Assembly (NCBI GenBank): GCA_002383485.1
Contig: DFYY01000011.1
Coordinates: forward strand, 34,393 to 40,577
Direction of reading: 5' to 3'
Length of the DNA: 6,185 nt
DNA from: Bacteroidales bacterium UBA4070
Lineage (GTDB): Bacteria; Bacteroidota; Bacteroidia; Bacteroidales; VadinHA17
This document shows positions 1-5,219 of this stretch, one piece after another. Within the stretch, counting starts at the first letter, position 1, and every line of letters starts with the position of its first letter. The notes under the pieces are model-generated. The model was not told the DNA's origin, made no database searches, and saw only the letters and a program-made list of their open reading frames with translations. The position numbers were made by a program, and so were the translations under genes.

Positions 1-1
1 T

Positions 2-75
2 TCCTCAGTAGCTCAGTTGGTTAGAGCACCTGACTGTTAATCAGGGGGTCCTAGGTTCAAGTCCTAGCTGGGGAG
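2..75 (+). tRNA. tRNA-Asn (anticodon GTT)
   Basis: The full cloverleaf can be drawn. The acceptor stem is 2-8 with 68-74 (seven pairs, one G-T) and the D arm is GCTC/GAGC. The anticodon stem is 29-33 with 41-45, around a loop carrying GTT at 36-38. The T arm is 51-55 with 63-67, around TTCAAGT, and the discriminator base is G75. The 3' CCA is not encoded, as is common in Bacteroidota. An intrinsic terminator follows within about 12 bases, so the transcript ends here. tRNA genes are frequent integration sites, but no repeat of its 3' end is seen elsewhere in the window. Confidence 0.97.
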
Positions 76-86
76 CGAAGATTATC

Positions 87-126
87 AACCGCTTATGTGA
101 GATTTCATGTAAGCGGTTTTATTTTT
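87..126 (+). terminator. Intrinsic terminator of tRNA-Asn
   Basis: AACCGCTTA (87-95) pairs perfectly with TAAGCGGTT (110-118). Five further inner pairs, two of them G-T, close on a GATT loop. The stem is followed by TTTATTTTT. This is a textbook rho-independent terminator placed directly after the tRNA. Confidence 0.9.
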
Positions 127-373
127 GCGCCAGTTTTGGGCCAGGATCTCGAAGATTCTACAGTTTATGTCTTAAGAATTGAAGAACGAAATCAGCTGTT
201 AATACTTCCCAACTATTGTCAATTTTATGATTTTCTTCCATCGTTTTGAATACCACTAAGCAGAGTTAGACTAACAACATATCCACAAAGTGAATTCATG
301 TTAGAACCAGAAATTTGATCACTTATGAATAAATATGCAAATTCTATGGTTCGATTAAATCAATTTATTAAAT
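127..373. other. Gene-poor stretch between the tRNA terminator and block A
   Basis: No convincing gene or RNA is seen. A 27-codon leftward reading frame (158-241) has no recognisable product. CTGGC recurs around 130-145 in the sequence after the terminator. There is no integrase remnant that I can recognise and no GC-rich hairpin that would terminate the leftward block A transcript. Confidence 0.5.
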
Positions 374-889
374 CTAATAAGATTGTGATGAACGATTTGA
401 AATTGCAAGTGCTACACCTCCACCAGCAAACCCAAGGGCAGCTCCAGCTAGTCTACTTTCCTTATATGCAATAGCACCAACTATTGCCCCAAGACCTCCC
501 CAAATTAACAATTCATCTAGTTCAAATGCGGAGGACGGTTTGGGGTTTGTATTAAATGAGCTCAGCTTTAGATTGGATGCAGTTAGGTTTGGGTCAATGT
601 AAACTACACTATGTAATGTAGACAGTTTACTATCATTTAAAGTAGCTAAGGAAAGAGAAGGTTCATTATTATTCTCAAAAACTAAGTTGTCAGTAGTTAC
701 CCTTTTTAACAAGTCTCCTGGTTTAATTTCACTTTTTGCCCCATTCTCCATAAAAATTACGGATTGATAATTCGTGTCATCCACAGTGAAATTACTTTTT
801 GTTGTAAGAAGTTCATTAGGACCTTCAGCGAATAAATAGATAGGAGCACAGATCGATGCTAAAAACAAAAAGAGCTTAATTGTTTTCAT
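374..889 (-). CDS. Exported protein with C-terminal glycine-rich membrane hairpin
   Basis: I do not recognise this 171-residue protein. Residues 1-21 are a clear Sec signal peptide (MKTIKLFLFL, a second hydrophobic run, then ...YLFA before EGPN). Residues 22-125 are polar and rich in Asn, Ser and Thr, with no motif I know. Residues 127-141 (GGLGAIVGAIA) and 148-163 (GAALGFAGGGVALA) are two hydrophobic, glycine-spaced segments joined by a short charged KESR turn. This is the layout of a glycine-zipper transmembrane hairpin. A short Ser/Gln tail ends the protein. It starts 20 bases after the stop of the exported protein read from 1611, so the two are probably co-transcribed, with this gene second. 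No Shine-Dalgarno sequence precedes the ATG. An inner- or outer-membrane-associated role is inferred from topology only. The function is unknown. Confidence 0.8.
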   Translation of the reverse strand: MKTIKLFLFLASICAPIYLFAEGPNELLTTKSNFTVDDTNYQSVIFMENGAKSEIKPGDLLKRVTTDNLVFENNNEPSLSLATLNDSKLSTLHSVVYIDPNLTASNLKLSSFNTNPKPSSAFELDELLIWGGLGAIVGAIAYKESRLAGAALGFAGGGVALAISNRSSQSY

Positions 890-909
890 ACATATTAGAT
901 TAACTTGGT

Positions 910-1611
910 TTATTTTTTCATAAACAGATCAAAGTCTTCTTTTCTCACGAAATATTTCTCTCCGATCTTTTTACCTTTTAACTGTCCAGATGTAATCAAT
1001 TTAATCACTTCTTCTTCTGCAATAGCCAATCCTTCAGCAATTGATTTTGTACTCAGAAGTCCTAAATTAGAGGTTGACTGATCGGGGGTTTTTAAATTAA
1101 CATCCATACTTCCTTCCACAACTAACTTTTTGGGCACGAGGTATATTTCTGACTGTAGATTGAAATCATATGATGGACATGCAGAAATACGCATTTGTTC
1201 CAAAAAATCAGCTGATACTTCACCATTGTAATTGTTAAATTTAAAATACCCATCTCCTGCATAATTGTCAATAACTACTTGCGAAAGGATAAAGGTTTCA
1301 TAATATGGACTCCTAATTGTAAGTGTGTACTTGATCAGAATTTCACATGGCAAATAGATTCTTGAACCATTATATGTGTACTGATCAGTTGTGGAATAAG
1401 AGTATTTTTGCCCTTCAATCCATCCCCAATTCAAAAAAGCGTTAAAATGTCTTTGTACATCGCTAAATTCTAGTACTTTCCTCTCAAATGTAATAGTGAC
1501 ACCTTCATTTTCACCAATCATTTCACGAGTTGATGAATTATAAAGTGTTATCTGCGCAGCAGCAATAATAGAGTTAGTCGCCACAAAAAATATGAGTAAG
1601 AGTTTTTTCAT
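910..1611 (-). CDS. Exported protein with C-terminal excisionase/MerR-like helix-turn-helix
   Basis: The protein has 233 residues. Residues 1-20 form a Sec signal peptide (MKKLLLIFFV, then ...IIAAAQ), typical of Bacteroidota. Residues 21-180 are rich in aromatics and beta-prone, with many Tyr, Asn and Phe, and match no family I recognise. Residues 185-232 closely follow the pattern of the helix-turn-helix_17 (excisionase/MerR-like) domain. They run LLSTKSIAEGLAI, then an EEEVIKLITSG helix, then LKGKKIGEKYFVRKED and DFDLFMKK as wing and last helix. That domain normally binds DNA in the cytoplasm, so its place after a signal peptide is odd. It may be reused for another contact, or the export signal may be only a membrane anchor. 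It is first of a probable two-gene unit with the glycine-hairpin protein. The HTH resemblance is by eye, but the whole 48-residue pattern fits. Confidence 0.82.
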   Translation of the reverse strand: MKKLLLIFFVATNSIIAAAQITLYNSSTREMIGENEGVTITFERKVLEFSDVQRHFNAFLNWGWIEGQKYSYSTTDQYTYNGSRIYLPCEILIKYTLTIRSPYYETFILSQVVIDNYAGDGYFKFNNYNGEVSADFLEQMRISACPSYDFNLQSEIYLVPKKLVVEGSMDVNLKTPDQSTSNLGLLSTKSIAEGLAIAEEEVIKLITSGQLKGKKIGEKYFVRKEDFDLFMKK

Positions 1612-1800
1612 AATCCGATATTTTCATAAAATTACCAGTATTATCTTCATAATATCTTTTTCATTAAGGATTTTTGACGAACTTAAATGTCTGATACTTA
1701 AGCATGCAGTTATTTTGGGTAAAAACTAATCTTATGGGACCCAGGATAATTCAAAACAACCTATTCTCTTGCATGTAGGATAAATCTCATTCAAAAAACA
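1612..1800. other. Intergenic upstream region of block A
   Basis: This 189-bp AT-rich gap should hold the leftward promoter for the gene starting at 1611. Reading leftward, a TTG near 1756 is followed about 23 bases later by TAGTTTTT. This only loosely resembles the Bacteroidota TTTG / TAnnTTTG pattern, so no promoter is called. No terminator hairpin for the lipoprotein gene ending at 1801 was found. Confidence 0.4.
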
Positions 1801-2112
1801 TTAAAAGTCCCAGACATACTGAGATGTTTGACATTGATAGATTGTAATTGTTCCCCATTTATCTCCAAAGCTTCCTTTAGCGTTAGGCTCTACTTCTCCA
1901 ACTGGGACTTCAGAAAAAGTCGTAGATTGGCCTGGGCCAAGGGTAGCTGGATTATAATAGGATGAGGGCACATAGTAATACACCTCCATTGTAAAACTGG
2001 TATTATTGGTAATTTTTAAGAAACCAGTGTTGCTTGACTCACAAGAATGTGGTTTATCTATGCAGGAAGAATTTAGAAAGATGATGGCTGAAATGGCAAG
2101 TAGGAGCTTCAT
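1801..2112 (-). CDS. Small lipoprotein, unknown function
   Basis: The protein has 103 residues. A short signal peptide runs into the lipobox LNSSC, so Cys17 is the expected lipidated residue. The mature part (about 87 residues) begins with a Ser/His-rich linker and then FLKITNNTSFTMEVYYYV. It continues through a proline/glycine-rich stretch (LGPGQSTTFSEVPVG) and ends with WGTITIYQC and a WDF tail. The alternating pattern predicts one small all-beta domain. Cys24 and Cys94 flank that domain and could form a disulfide after export. Asp19, soon after the lipidated Cys, fits a lipoprotein tail, but sorting rules in this phylum differ from those of E. coli. It appears to be a single-gene unit with a possible promoter at 2137-2165. 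I recognise no named family. Confidence 0.8.
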   Translation of the reverse strand: MKLLLAISAIIFLNSSCIDKPHSCESSNTGFLKITNNTSFTMEVYYYVPSSYYNPATLGPGQSTTFSEVPVGEVEPNAKGSFGDKWGTITIYQCQTSQYVWDF

Positions 2113-2136
2113 AGTTTTCTGGATTAAATGGTTCTT

Positions 2137-2165
2137 ATTATAATGTAGATGTAAAAAGGTGTCAT
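2137..2165 (-). promoter_or_regulatory. Possible promoter of the 103-residue lipoprotein
   Basis: On the minus strand ATGACA (2160-2165), 17 bases, then TATAAT (2137-2142) fits a sigma-70-like layout. It lies 25 bases before the ATG. Bacteroidota vegetative promoters usually follow TTTG / TAnnTTTG instead, and AT-rich DNA produces such matches by chance, so this is tentative. Confidence 0.3.
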
Positions 2166-2199
2166 AAGAGTACTCTCGTGTTTTAAATTTACTAGTTTA

Positions 2200-2384
2200 T
2201 GTAATTTGTCTTGTCAAGACATTATAAACCGTGTAATTCAACCAACATAATTGCTTTCTGGAACGACAGGTATTCAATTAAAAATCGCCGCAGCCATATA
2301 TTCTGTTTTGGGTGAGGAAGTAGTCACCTTGCATCCGTTTCAATTAATCAATATCGCTCGGTGTCAAATTATAAATTTGAATAA
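2200..2384 (+). pseudogene. Decayed type IX secretion C-terminal sorting domain
   Basis: On the plus strand, conceptual translation across several frame changes rebuilds a type A sorting domain (Por secretion tail). NLSCQDIINRV (2203-2235) corresponds to the usual LSQNYPNPF. A shift then gives NSTNIIAF (2235-2258), matching NPSTxIxF. A second shift gives GTTGIQLKI, then IYSVLGEEVVTL (2296-2331), matching IYxVLGxEVxTL. A weaker SVSNYKFE (2358-2381) in a third frame resembles SGVYxYKFE. These domains sit at the C-terminus of proteins exported by the type IX system and are cut off at the cell surface. No upstream coding region remains, so this is the tail of a lost gene. It opposes the neighbouring live genes. 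Confidence rests mainly on the IYSVLGEEVVTL core and on the correct order of the other blocks. Confidence 0.55.
2207..2221. repeat. 15-bp perfect inverted repeat
   Basis: TGTCTTG, a central T, then CAAGACA: seven perfect pairs. It lies about 95 bases upstream of the 103-residue lipoprotein start and overlaps the sorting-domain relic. It could be an operator or a chance palindrome. Confidence 0.4.
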
Positions 2385-2418
2385 TTAATACAGCTTATAC
2401 TATAAGAGATAAGAGTTT

Positions 2419-2555
2419 ATGCTATTTTTTTGCTCAGCCCTTTCCCAATCTTATGATGATCAGAAACAGGAAACCTTTATTATGCCACCCAAATCTCCTA
2501 ATGTGGCTCTTCTGCCAGCAAGTATTCAGAAGATTCTATTAAAAGAAGCCACATG
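2419..2555 (+). pseudogene. Probable relic of an RHS/YD-repeat protein N-terminus
   Basis: A short plus-strand frame (ATG at 2419, stop at 2566-2568, 49 codons) begins MLFFCSALSQSYDDQ, like a truncated signal peptide. It then reads ETFIMPPKSPNVA. Large secreted RHS-repeat proteins of Bacteroidota commonly begin their mature part with a PPSPNAASLGKYGxIPV-like segment. After LL, a frame change gives SKYSED, which fits the KYG/SE part of that segment. Nothing of the rest of such a protein follows. The relic runs tail to tail into the live lipoprotein gene ending at 2556. It could instead be a chance short frame. The match is short and from memory of the family. Confidence 0.4.
2501..2554. other. 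Two-step stem-loop just after the lipoprotein stop
   Basis: ATGTGGCT (2501-2508) pairs with AGCCACAT (2547-2554). CTTCTG (2509-2514) then pairs with CAGAAG (2527-2532) around a 12-base loop, leaving 14 unpaired bases on one side. It begins right after the leftward stop codon at 2556, as a 3' end structure would, but no T run follows on the minus strand. A role in mRNA end protection or termination is inferred. Confidence 0.4.
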
Positions 2556-2972
2556 TTATATAATATGAGTAAGGTAAAAAGTAGTTGTTGCTGGATTATT
2601 TTCTCTTGGAGTAATAGTCCTTAATCCAGTAAAAGCATAATATGCACCACTTGGAACAAAAACTCTTCTAATATTTACGTTGATGGATGTAAATCTGGAA
2701 TCTACTGTAATTGTAACTGAGATTGTCCCGTTAGAATCAGTAGTGCCTGATTTTGGATAAACGATACTTCCTGCTCCAAGGTTTATTTGATCCCACTCAA
2801 CAGTTGCATTTGCAATAGGTTGATTTGTGTTCAAATCTTTAACATAAATGGTCCACCTTAATTCAATGGAATCGAATATTCCTGGTTCATGATCACAATT
2901 TATACAGTCCTCTTCACATTTAACGGATAGTAAAAGCATCAAGAGAGAGAAAAACAAAATTTTCATATTCAT
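2556..2972 (-). CDS. Lipoprotein with Ig-like or carboxypeptidase-regulatory-like domain
   Basis: The protein has 138 residues. The signal peptide MNMKILFFSLLMLLL ends in the lipobox LSVKC, with Cys19 as the expected lipid site. A second ATG at codon 3 (2964-2966) is an equally good start. Right after Cys19 come Cys23 and Cys26 in the run CEEDCINCDHEP, an unusual cluster for the start of a mature lipoprotein. Residues 38-136 look like one beta-sandwich. TIYVKDLNTNQPIANATVEW matches the first strands of carboxypeptidase-regulatory-like and bacterial Ig-like domains, and SGTTDSNGTISVTI matches their T-D-x-N-G turn. Such domains usually serve as surface or adhesion modules. No catalytic residues are evident and the specific role is unknown. 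It stands alone between a long promoter-side gap and the stem-loop just past its stop. Confidence 0.8.
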   Translation of the reverse strand: MNMKILFFSLLMLLLSVKCEEDCINCDHEPGIFDSIELRWTIYVKDLNTNQPIANATVEWDQINLGAGSIVYPKSGTTDSNGTISVTITVDSRFTSINVNIRRVFVPSGAYYAFTGLRTITPRENNPATTTFYLTHII

Positions 2973-3249
2973 ATAGCATAGTTTTGGTTCGGTATAAAAT
3001 CTTTAAAAATTCAAACAGCTCCAAGTCAATACTGAAATAACCTTTTATAAATCCCAGAAATAATAAATTTGCAAAGAGTTTGCTTTTTATTTTGTGAAAA
3101 CCAACAAATGCCTAGATCTAACTAATAGAAATAAGCTTTCACTGCATAAATCGGTCAAATTGATTACCTGTTTTCTGCCTTAACGGGCTGTTAACATGTA
3201 AGTTTTAATTTTAAACAACTCATTAGGTGAAAGTGGGCAGCCTGTCTGG
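2973..3249. other. Intergenic stretch upstream of the Ig-like lipoprotein
   Basis: No gene is visible in this AT-rich gap. It contains GCAAA-GAG-TTTGC followed by TTTTTATTTT (3071-3092, plus strand), which has the shape of a weak terminator but only a five-pair stem and no gene to end. It also contains a short TTAAC/GTTAA repeat near 3180-3194. The leftward promoter of the 2972 gene must lie here, but no site stands out. Confidence 0.45.
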
Positions 3250-3252
3250 CTT

Positions 3253-3297
3253 TTGTATTGAAGGACGGGAATAATTCTTTTCGTCCAAATTACACAA
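3253..3297. repeat. Imperfect hairpin at the edge of the GC-rich element
   Basis: GGACG (3263-3267) pairs with CGTCC (3282-3286), with a possible inner GAAT/ATTC pairing. The arms extend imperfectly outward to TTGT (3253-3256) and ACAA (3294-3297). It directly precedes the palindromic element at 3312-3430 and may be part of it. Confidence 0.45.
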
Positions 3298-3311
3298 GTG
3301 TATTCAAGTAA

Positions 3312-3430
3312 GCGATCCTCCCCCGACCCTAACCAGACCCCATCCAACATGGAGATCATCTCCCAGGGGGTCAGGATTGAGACCTTAAACCGACCTAGGA
3401 AAGGGGAGGTTGGGGATGGTTTAAGATTAT
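3312..3430. repeat. GC-rich palindromic intergenic element
   Basis: This stretch is markedly richer in G and C than its neighbours and strand-asymmetric: C-rich on the left (CCTCCCCCGACCCTAACC) and G-rich on the right (GGGGAGGTTGGGGATGG). Several nested pairings are visible. CCTCCCC (3317-3323) pairs with GGGGAGG (3403-3409). GGAGAT-C-ATCTCC (3351-3363) is perfect. CTTAAACC (3384-3391) pairs with GGTTTAAG (3418-3425) with inner ACCT/AGGT. Many Bacteroidota carry intergenic palindromic repeats built on CCTCCCCAACCC / GGGTTGGGGAGG units, and this resembles a diverged copy. A 61-codon plus-strand frame across it (3298-3483) looks like a by-product of the composition, not a gene. Confidence 0.5.
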
Positions 3431-3496
3431 GTCCAGCTATATGGGGGGTAAAGGCACAAATTTCCTTTGTTGATTTTAGCTGAGATTAGTTTTTAA

Positions 3497-4429
3497 TCAA
3501 TGCTGTTTGTATCTAGACAAAATATTCTCGACTTCGGATTTAACAGGATGAATTACCTCAGACTTCAAGTAATTGGTAAAATCAACCATTACAGGTTTAT
3601 GACGCTCACTTTCTGAGATTAAAGTTCGATCCAAATTGTTGGCGATACGATCACGCTTTGAAAGTAATGGCCCCTCATAAAAAGTAGCAAACACTTCATT
3701 TAAGAGATATTCAGGATATTGAGCTCTGGCTGCTTCAATAAAATAGAACATTTGTCTTCCATGAATGAACTCATGTAAAGTTGAAGCATCCGTATTTATT
3801 CCTTTTTCGATTAAATAGTTTTTTATTCTTTCAAGAAATTTATGGCGGATTTCAGTGAACGGTACTTCAAAAAATAATTCGGGATCCAAGGTTATTGAAG
3901 ACATAAATATCAGTGCCTCAAACTCGCCATCTTTGGAGAGTTGCTCATACTTATTAATCTTATCAATTCCCTGTTGGCATAATTGATAGAGGGATGTTAT
4001 TAATTCATCTATATTTATAAATATTTTAGAACTCATTTCATTACAATCGTCTGTGAAGCTTCCATGGGATCTGTCGGGAATATCTAAATGATCAGTTATT
4101 AATTCATTGATATACTTTGTATCACCGATACCTGAACCTACATAAAATTCATCAAATAAGTCGGGATTATCTCTAGCTAAATAGCAATGTATTGATAGAT
4201 ATTCATGCATCATAATTAACCTTATTGCCGCGGGTGTATCGTACGGGTGCATGCCCCAAGACGTTGCTTCACTATATATTTTGTAATAAAAAAGCAACTC
4301 CAGTTCTTCTGGTTGTGGAGGCTCGGAATCGAATTGTTCAAACAGTCTATTCTTCAGATCATGAACTGAACATCCAAGCCCATAGGCTAAAACGGATGCA
4401 CTAAAGGCTATGTCCTTTTTCTTTACCAT
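3497..4429 (-). CDS. Unrecognised protein with HEFIH zinc-peptidase-like motif
   Basis: From the preferred start the protein has 310 residues. ATG at 4427-4429 is preceded by AGAAGGTG (4434-4441). The frame could extend to a GTG at 4493-4495, but that adds an unlikely Cys-rich tail of 22 residues with no ribosome site. There is no signal peptide, and the protein looks largely helical, acidic and cytosolic. Residues 217-225 read STLHEFIHG, a good HExxH zincin motif with hydrophobic lead-in residues. About 21 residues later comes YLLNEVFATFYEG (residues 241-253). Its Glu245, in an N-E-x-x-A context, is spaced like the third zinc ligand of gluzincins. An early GLGCSVHDLKNRLFE (18-32) resembles a small helical or HTH-like segment. 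I recognise no family, and the metalloprotease idea is inference from the motif and its spacing. It lies 189 bp past the TPR gene, so co-transcription with block C is uncertain. Confidence 0.75.
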   Translation of the reverse strand: MVKKKDIAFSASVLAYGLGCSVHDLKNRLFEQFDSEPPQPEELELLFYYKIYSEATSWGMHPYDTPAAIRLIMMHEYLSIHCYLARDNPDLFDEFYVGSGIGDTKYINELITDHLDIPDRSHGSFTDDCNEMSSKIFINIDELITSLYQLCQQGIDKINKYEQLSKDGEFEALIFMSSITLDPELFFEVPFTEIRHKFLERIKNYLIEKGINTDASTLHEFIHGRQMFYFIEAARAQYPEYLLNEVFATFYEGPLLSKRDRIANNLDRTLISESERHKPVMVDFTNYLKSEVIHPVKSEVENILSRYKQH

Positions 4430-4433
4430 AATA

Positions 4434-4441
4434 CACCTTCT
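4434..4441 (-). promoter_or_regulatory. Shine-Dalgarno that decides the HEFIH protein start
   Basis: AGAAGGTG on the minus strand, four bases before the ATG at 4429, is the strongest ribosome site in the window. It supports the internal ATG over the GTG start 22 codons upstream. Confidence 0.6.
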
Positions 4442-4618
4442 ATTAGTTATTGAACTTTTCTTAAAATCTTGCTCACAAAGAATAAGGAATGACACTCTAT
4501 ATATGTAATTCTCCAGTCTTATAGCTTGGGATTAAAAGTCAACATTTCCTTATTTATAAGATTCGAAGCATAAGAAATACTGTATTTTTCGCCCCTTTAA
4601 TGAGTAGCTCGGATGTGA

Positions 4619-5140
4619 TTAATTATTATTTAACATCCTGCACAACCTAGATTTTTCAATTTCAGTAATTTCCTGTTCTAATGCTTGCGAATCTCCTTGA
4701 AAGATAGATATTAGTTCGTTGTCATTTAATGGATTATAACACCCCTTCTTAAAACCACCTCTTGCCTTTCCTCTTAAAATATGTGCTTTAACATTTTTAG
4801 GTTCAGATTCAATAACTGTAGTAAAATCATCGATACCTCCTTTAAAATCACCAGAAAAACATTTTGCCAAACCTCTATTTAAATTGAACCAGGCATTTTT
4901 GGGTTTTATATTAATTGCTTGGGTAAAATCATCAATTGCCCCTTTATAATCTCCAAGGTAGAATTTGGCAATTCCACGGTTACAGAAATGTATTGGGTAC
5001 TTAGGGTCAAGGTCAATTGCTTTTGAGAAGTCCTCCAGAGCTCCCTGAAAATCACCGACGGAAAGTCTCTTATTTCCACGCTCATTATATGGCTCTGATT
5101 GATGAGGATTCATTCTTATATCAAGGTCAAAATCACTCAT
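4619..5140 (-). CDS. Tetratricopeptide repeat protein
   Basis: From ATG at 5138-5140 the protein has 173 residues. The frame is open upstream to 5257, but that longer form would overlap the preceding gene by 38 bases. The chosen ATG has AAGGA (5149-5153) eight bases upstream. Three regular 34-residue TPR units are clear at about residues 15-48, 49-82 and 83-116. Each has the pattern N-x-R-G-x-A/N-K, then G-D-F/Y-x-G-A/G-I-x-D-F, then an acidic-proline end (DLDPKY, NIKPKN, ESEPKN). A fourth begins at 117 (VKAHILRGKARGG) but breaks down. The C-terminal 40 residues (YNPLNDNELISIF onward) are a helical, charged cap. There is no signal peptide. TPR arrays bind partner proteins or peptides, so this is a likely scaffold or adaptor. 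It follows the 108-residue gene by 79 bp on the same strand, and the partner is unknown. Confidence 0.85.
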   Translation of the reverse strand: MSDFDLDIRMNPHQSEPYNERGNKRLSVGDFQGALEDFSKAIDLDPKYPIHFCNRGIAKFYLGDYKGAIDDFTQAINIKPKNAWFNLNRGLAKCFSGDFKGGIDDFTTVIESEPKNVKAHILRGKARGGFKKGCYNPLNDNELISIFQGDSQALEQEITEIEKSRLCRMLNNN

Positions 5141-5219
5141 TTCATTTTTCCTTGATAGTCTGCTGTTATATATCGAAAAATACTGCATCGTGAAAGGTTT
5201 TAATAAAGTTAGAGGAATT

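Noticed and set aside
1..126. tRNA-Asn as an attachment site of an integrated element
   Set aside because: No integrase gene and no second copy of the tRNA 3' end occur in the window, so only the general possibility remains.
158..241. 27-codon leftward frame (MEENHKIDNSWEVL...)
   Set aside because: Too short and with no ribosome site or known match. It is left as part of the empty stretch.
3071..3092. GCAAA-GAG-TTTGC plus T run as a terminator
   Set aside because: The stem is only five pairs and mostly A-T, and no plus-strand gene ends nearby.
3298..3483. 61-codon plus-strand frame across the GC-rich element
   Set aside because: No ribosome site, no recognisable domain, and it is built from the palindromic G/C-rich repeat. 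It is better explained as a composition artefact.
1720..3495. 13-bp inverted repeat pair: TAAAAACTAATCT at 1720-1732 and its complement at 3483-3495
   Set aside because: AT-rich and unextended. About one such match is expected by chance in a window of this size and base composition, and the flanks show no element ends.
4430..4618. Possible extra gene or promoter in the 189-bp gap before the HEFIH gene
   Set aside because: No frame with a plausible start or ribosome site and no well-spaced promoter boxes were found. A TTGACT has only a badly spaced partner.
4696..5100. DNA-level tandem repeats of about 102 bp
   Set aside because: They are fully explained by the 34-residue TPR units of the encoded protein and are not a CRISPR array or satellite.
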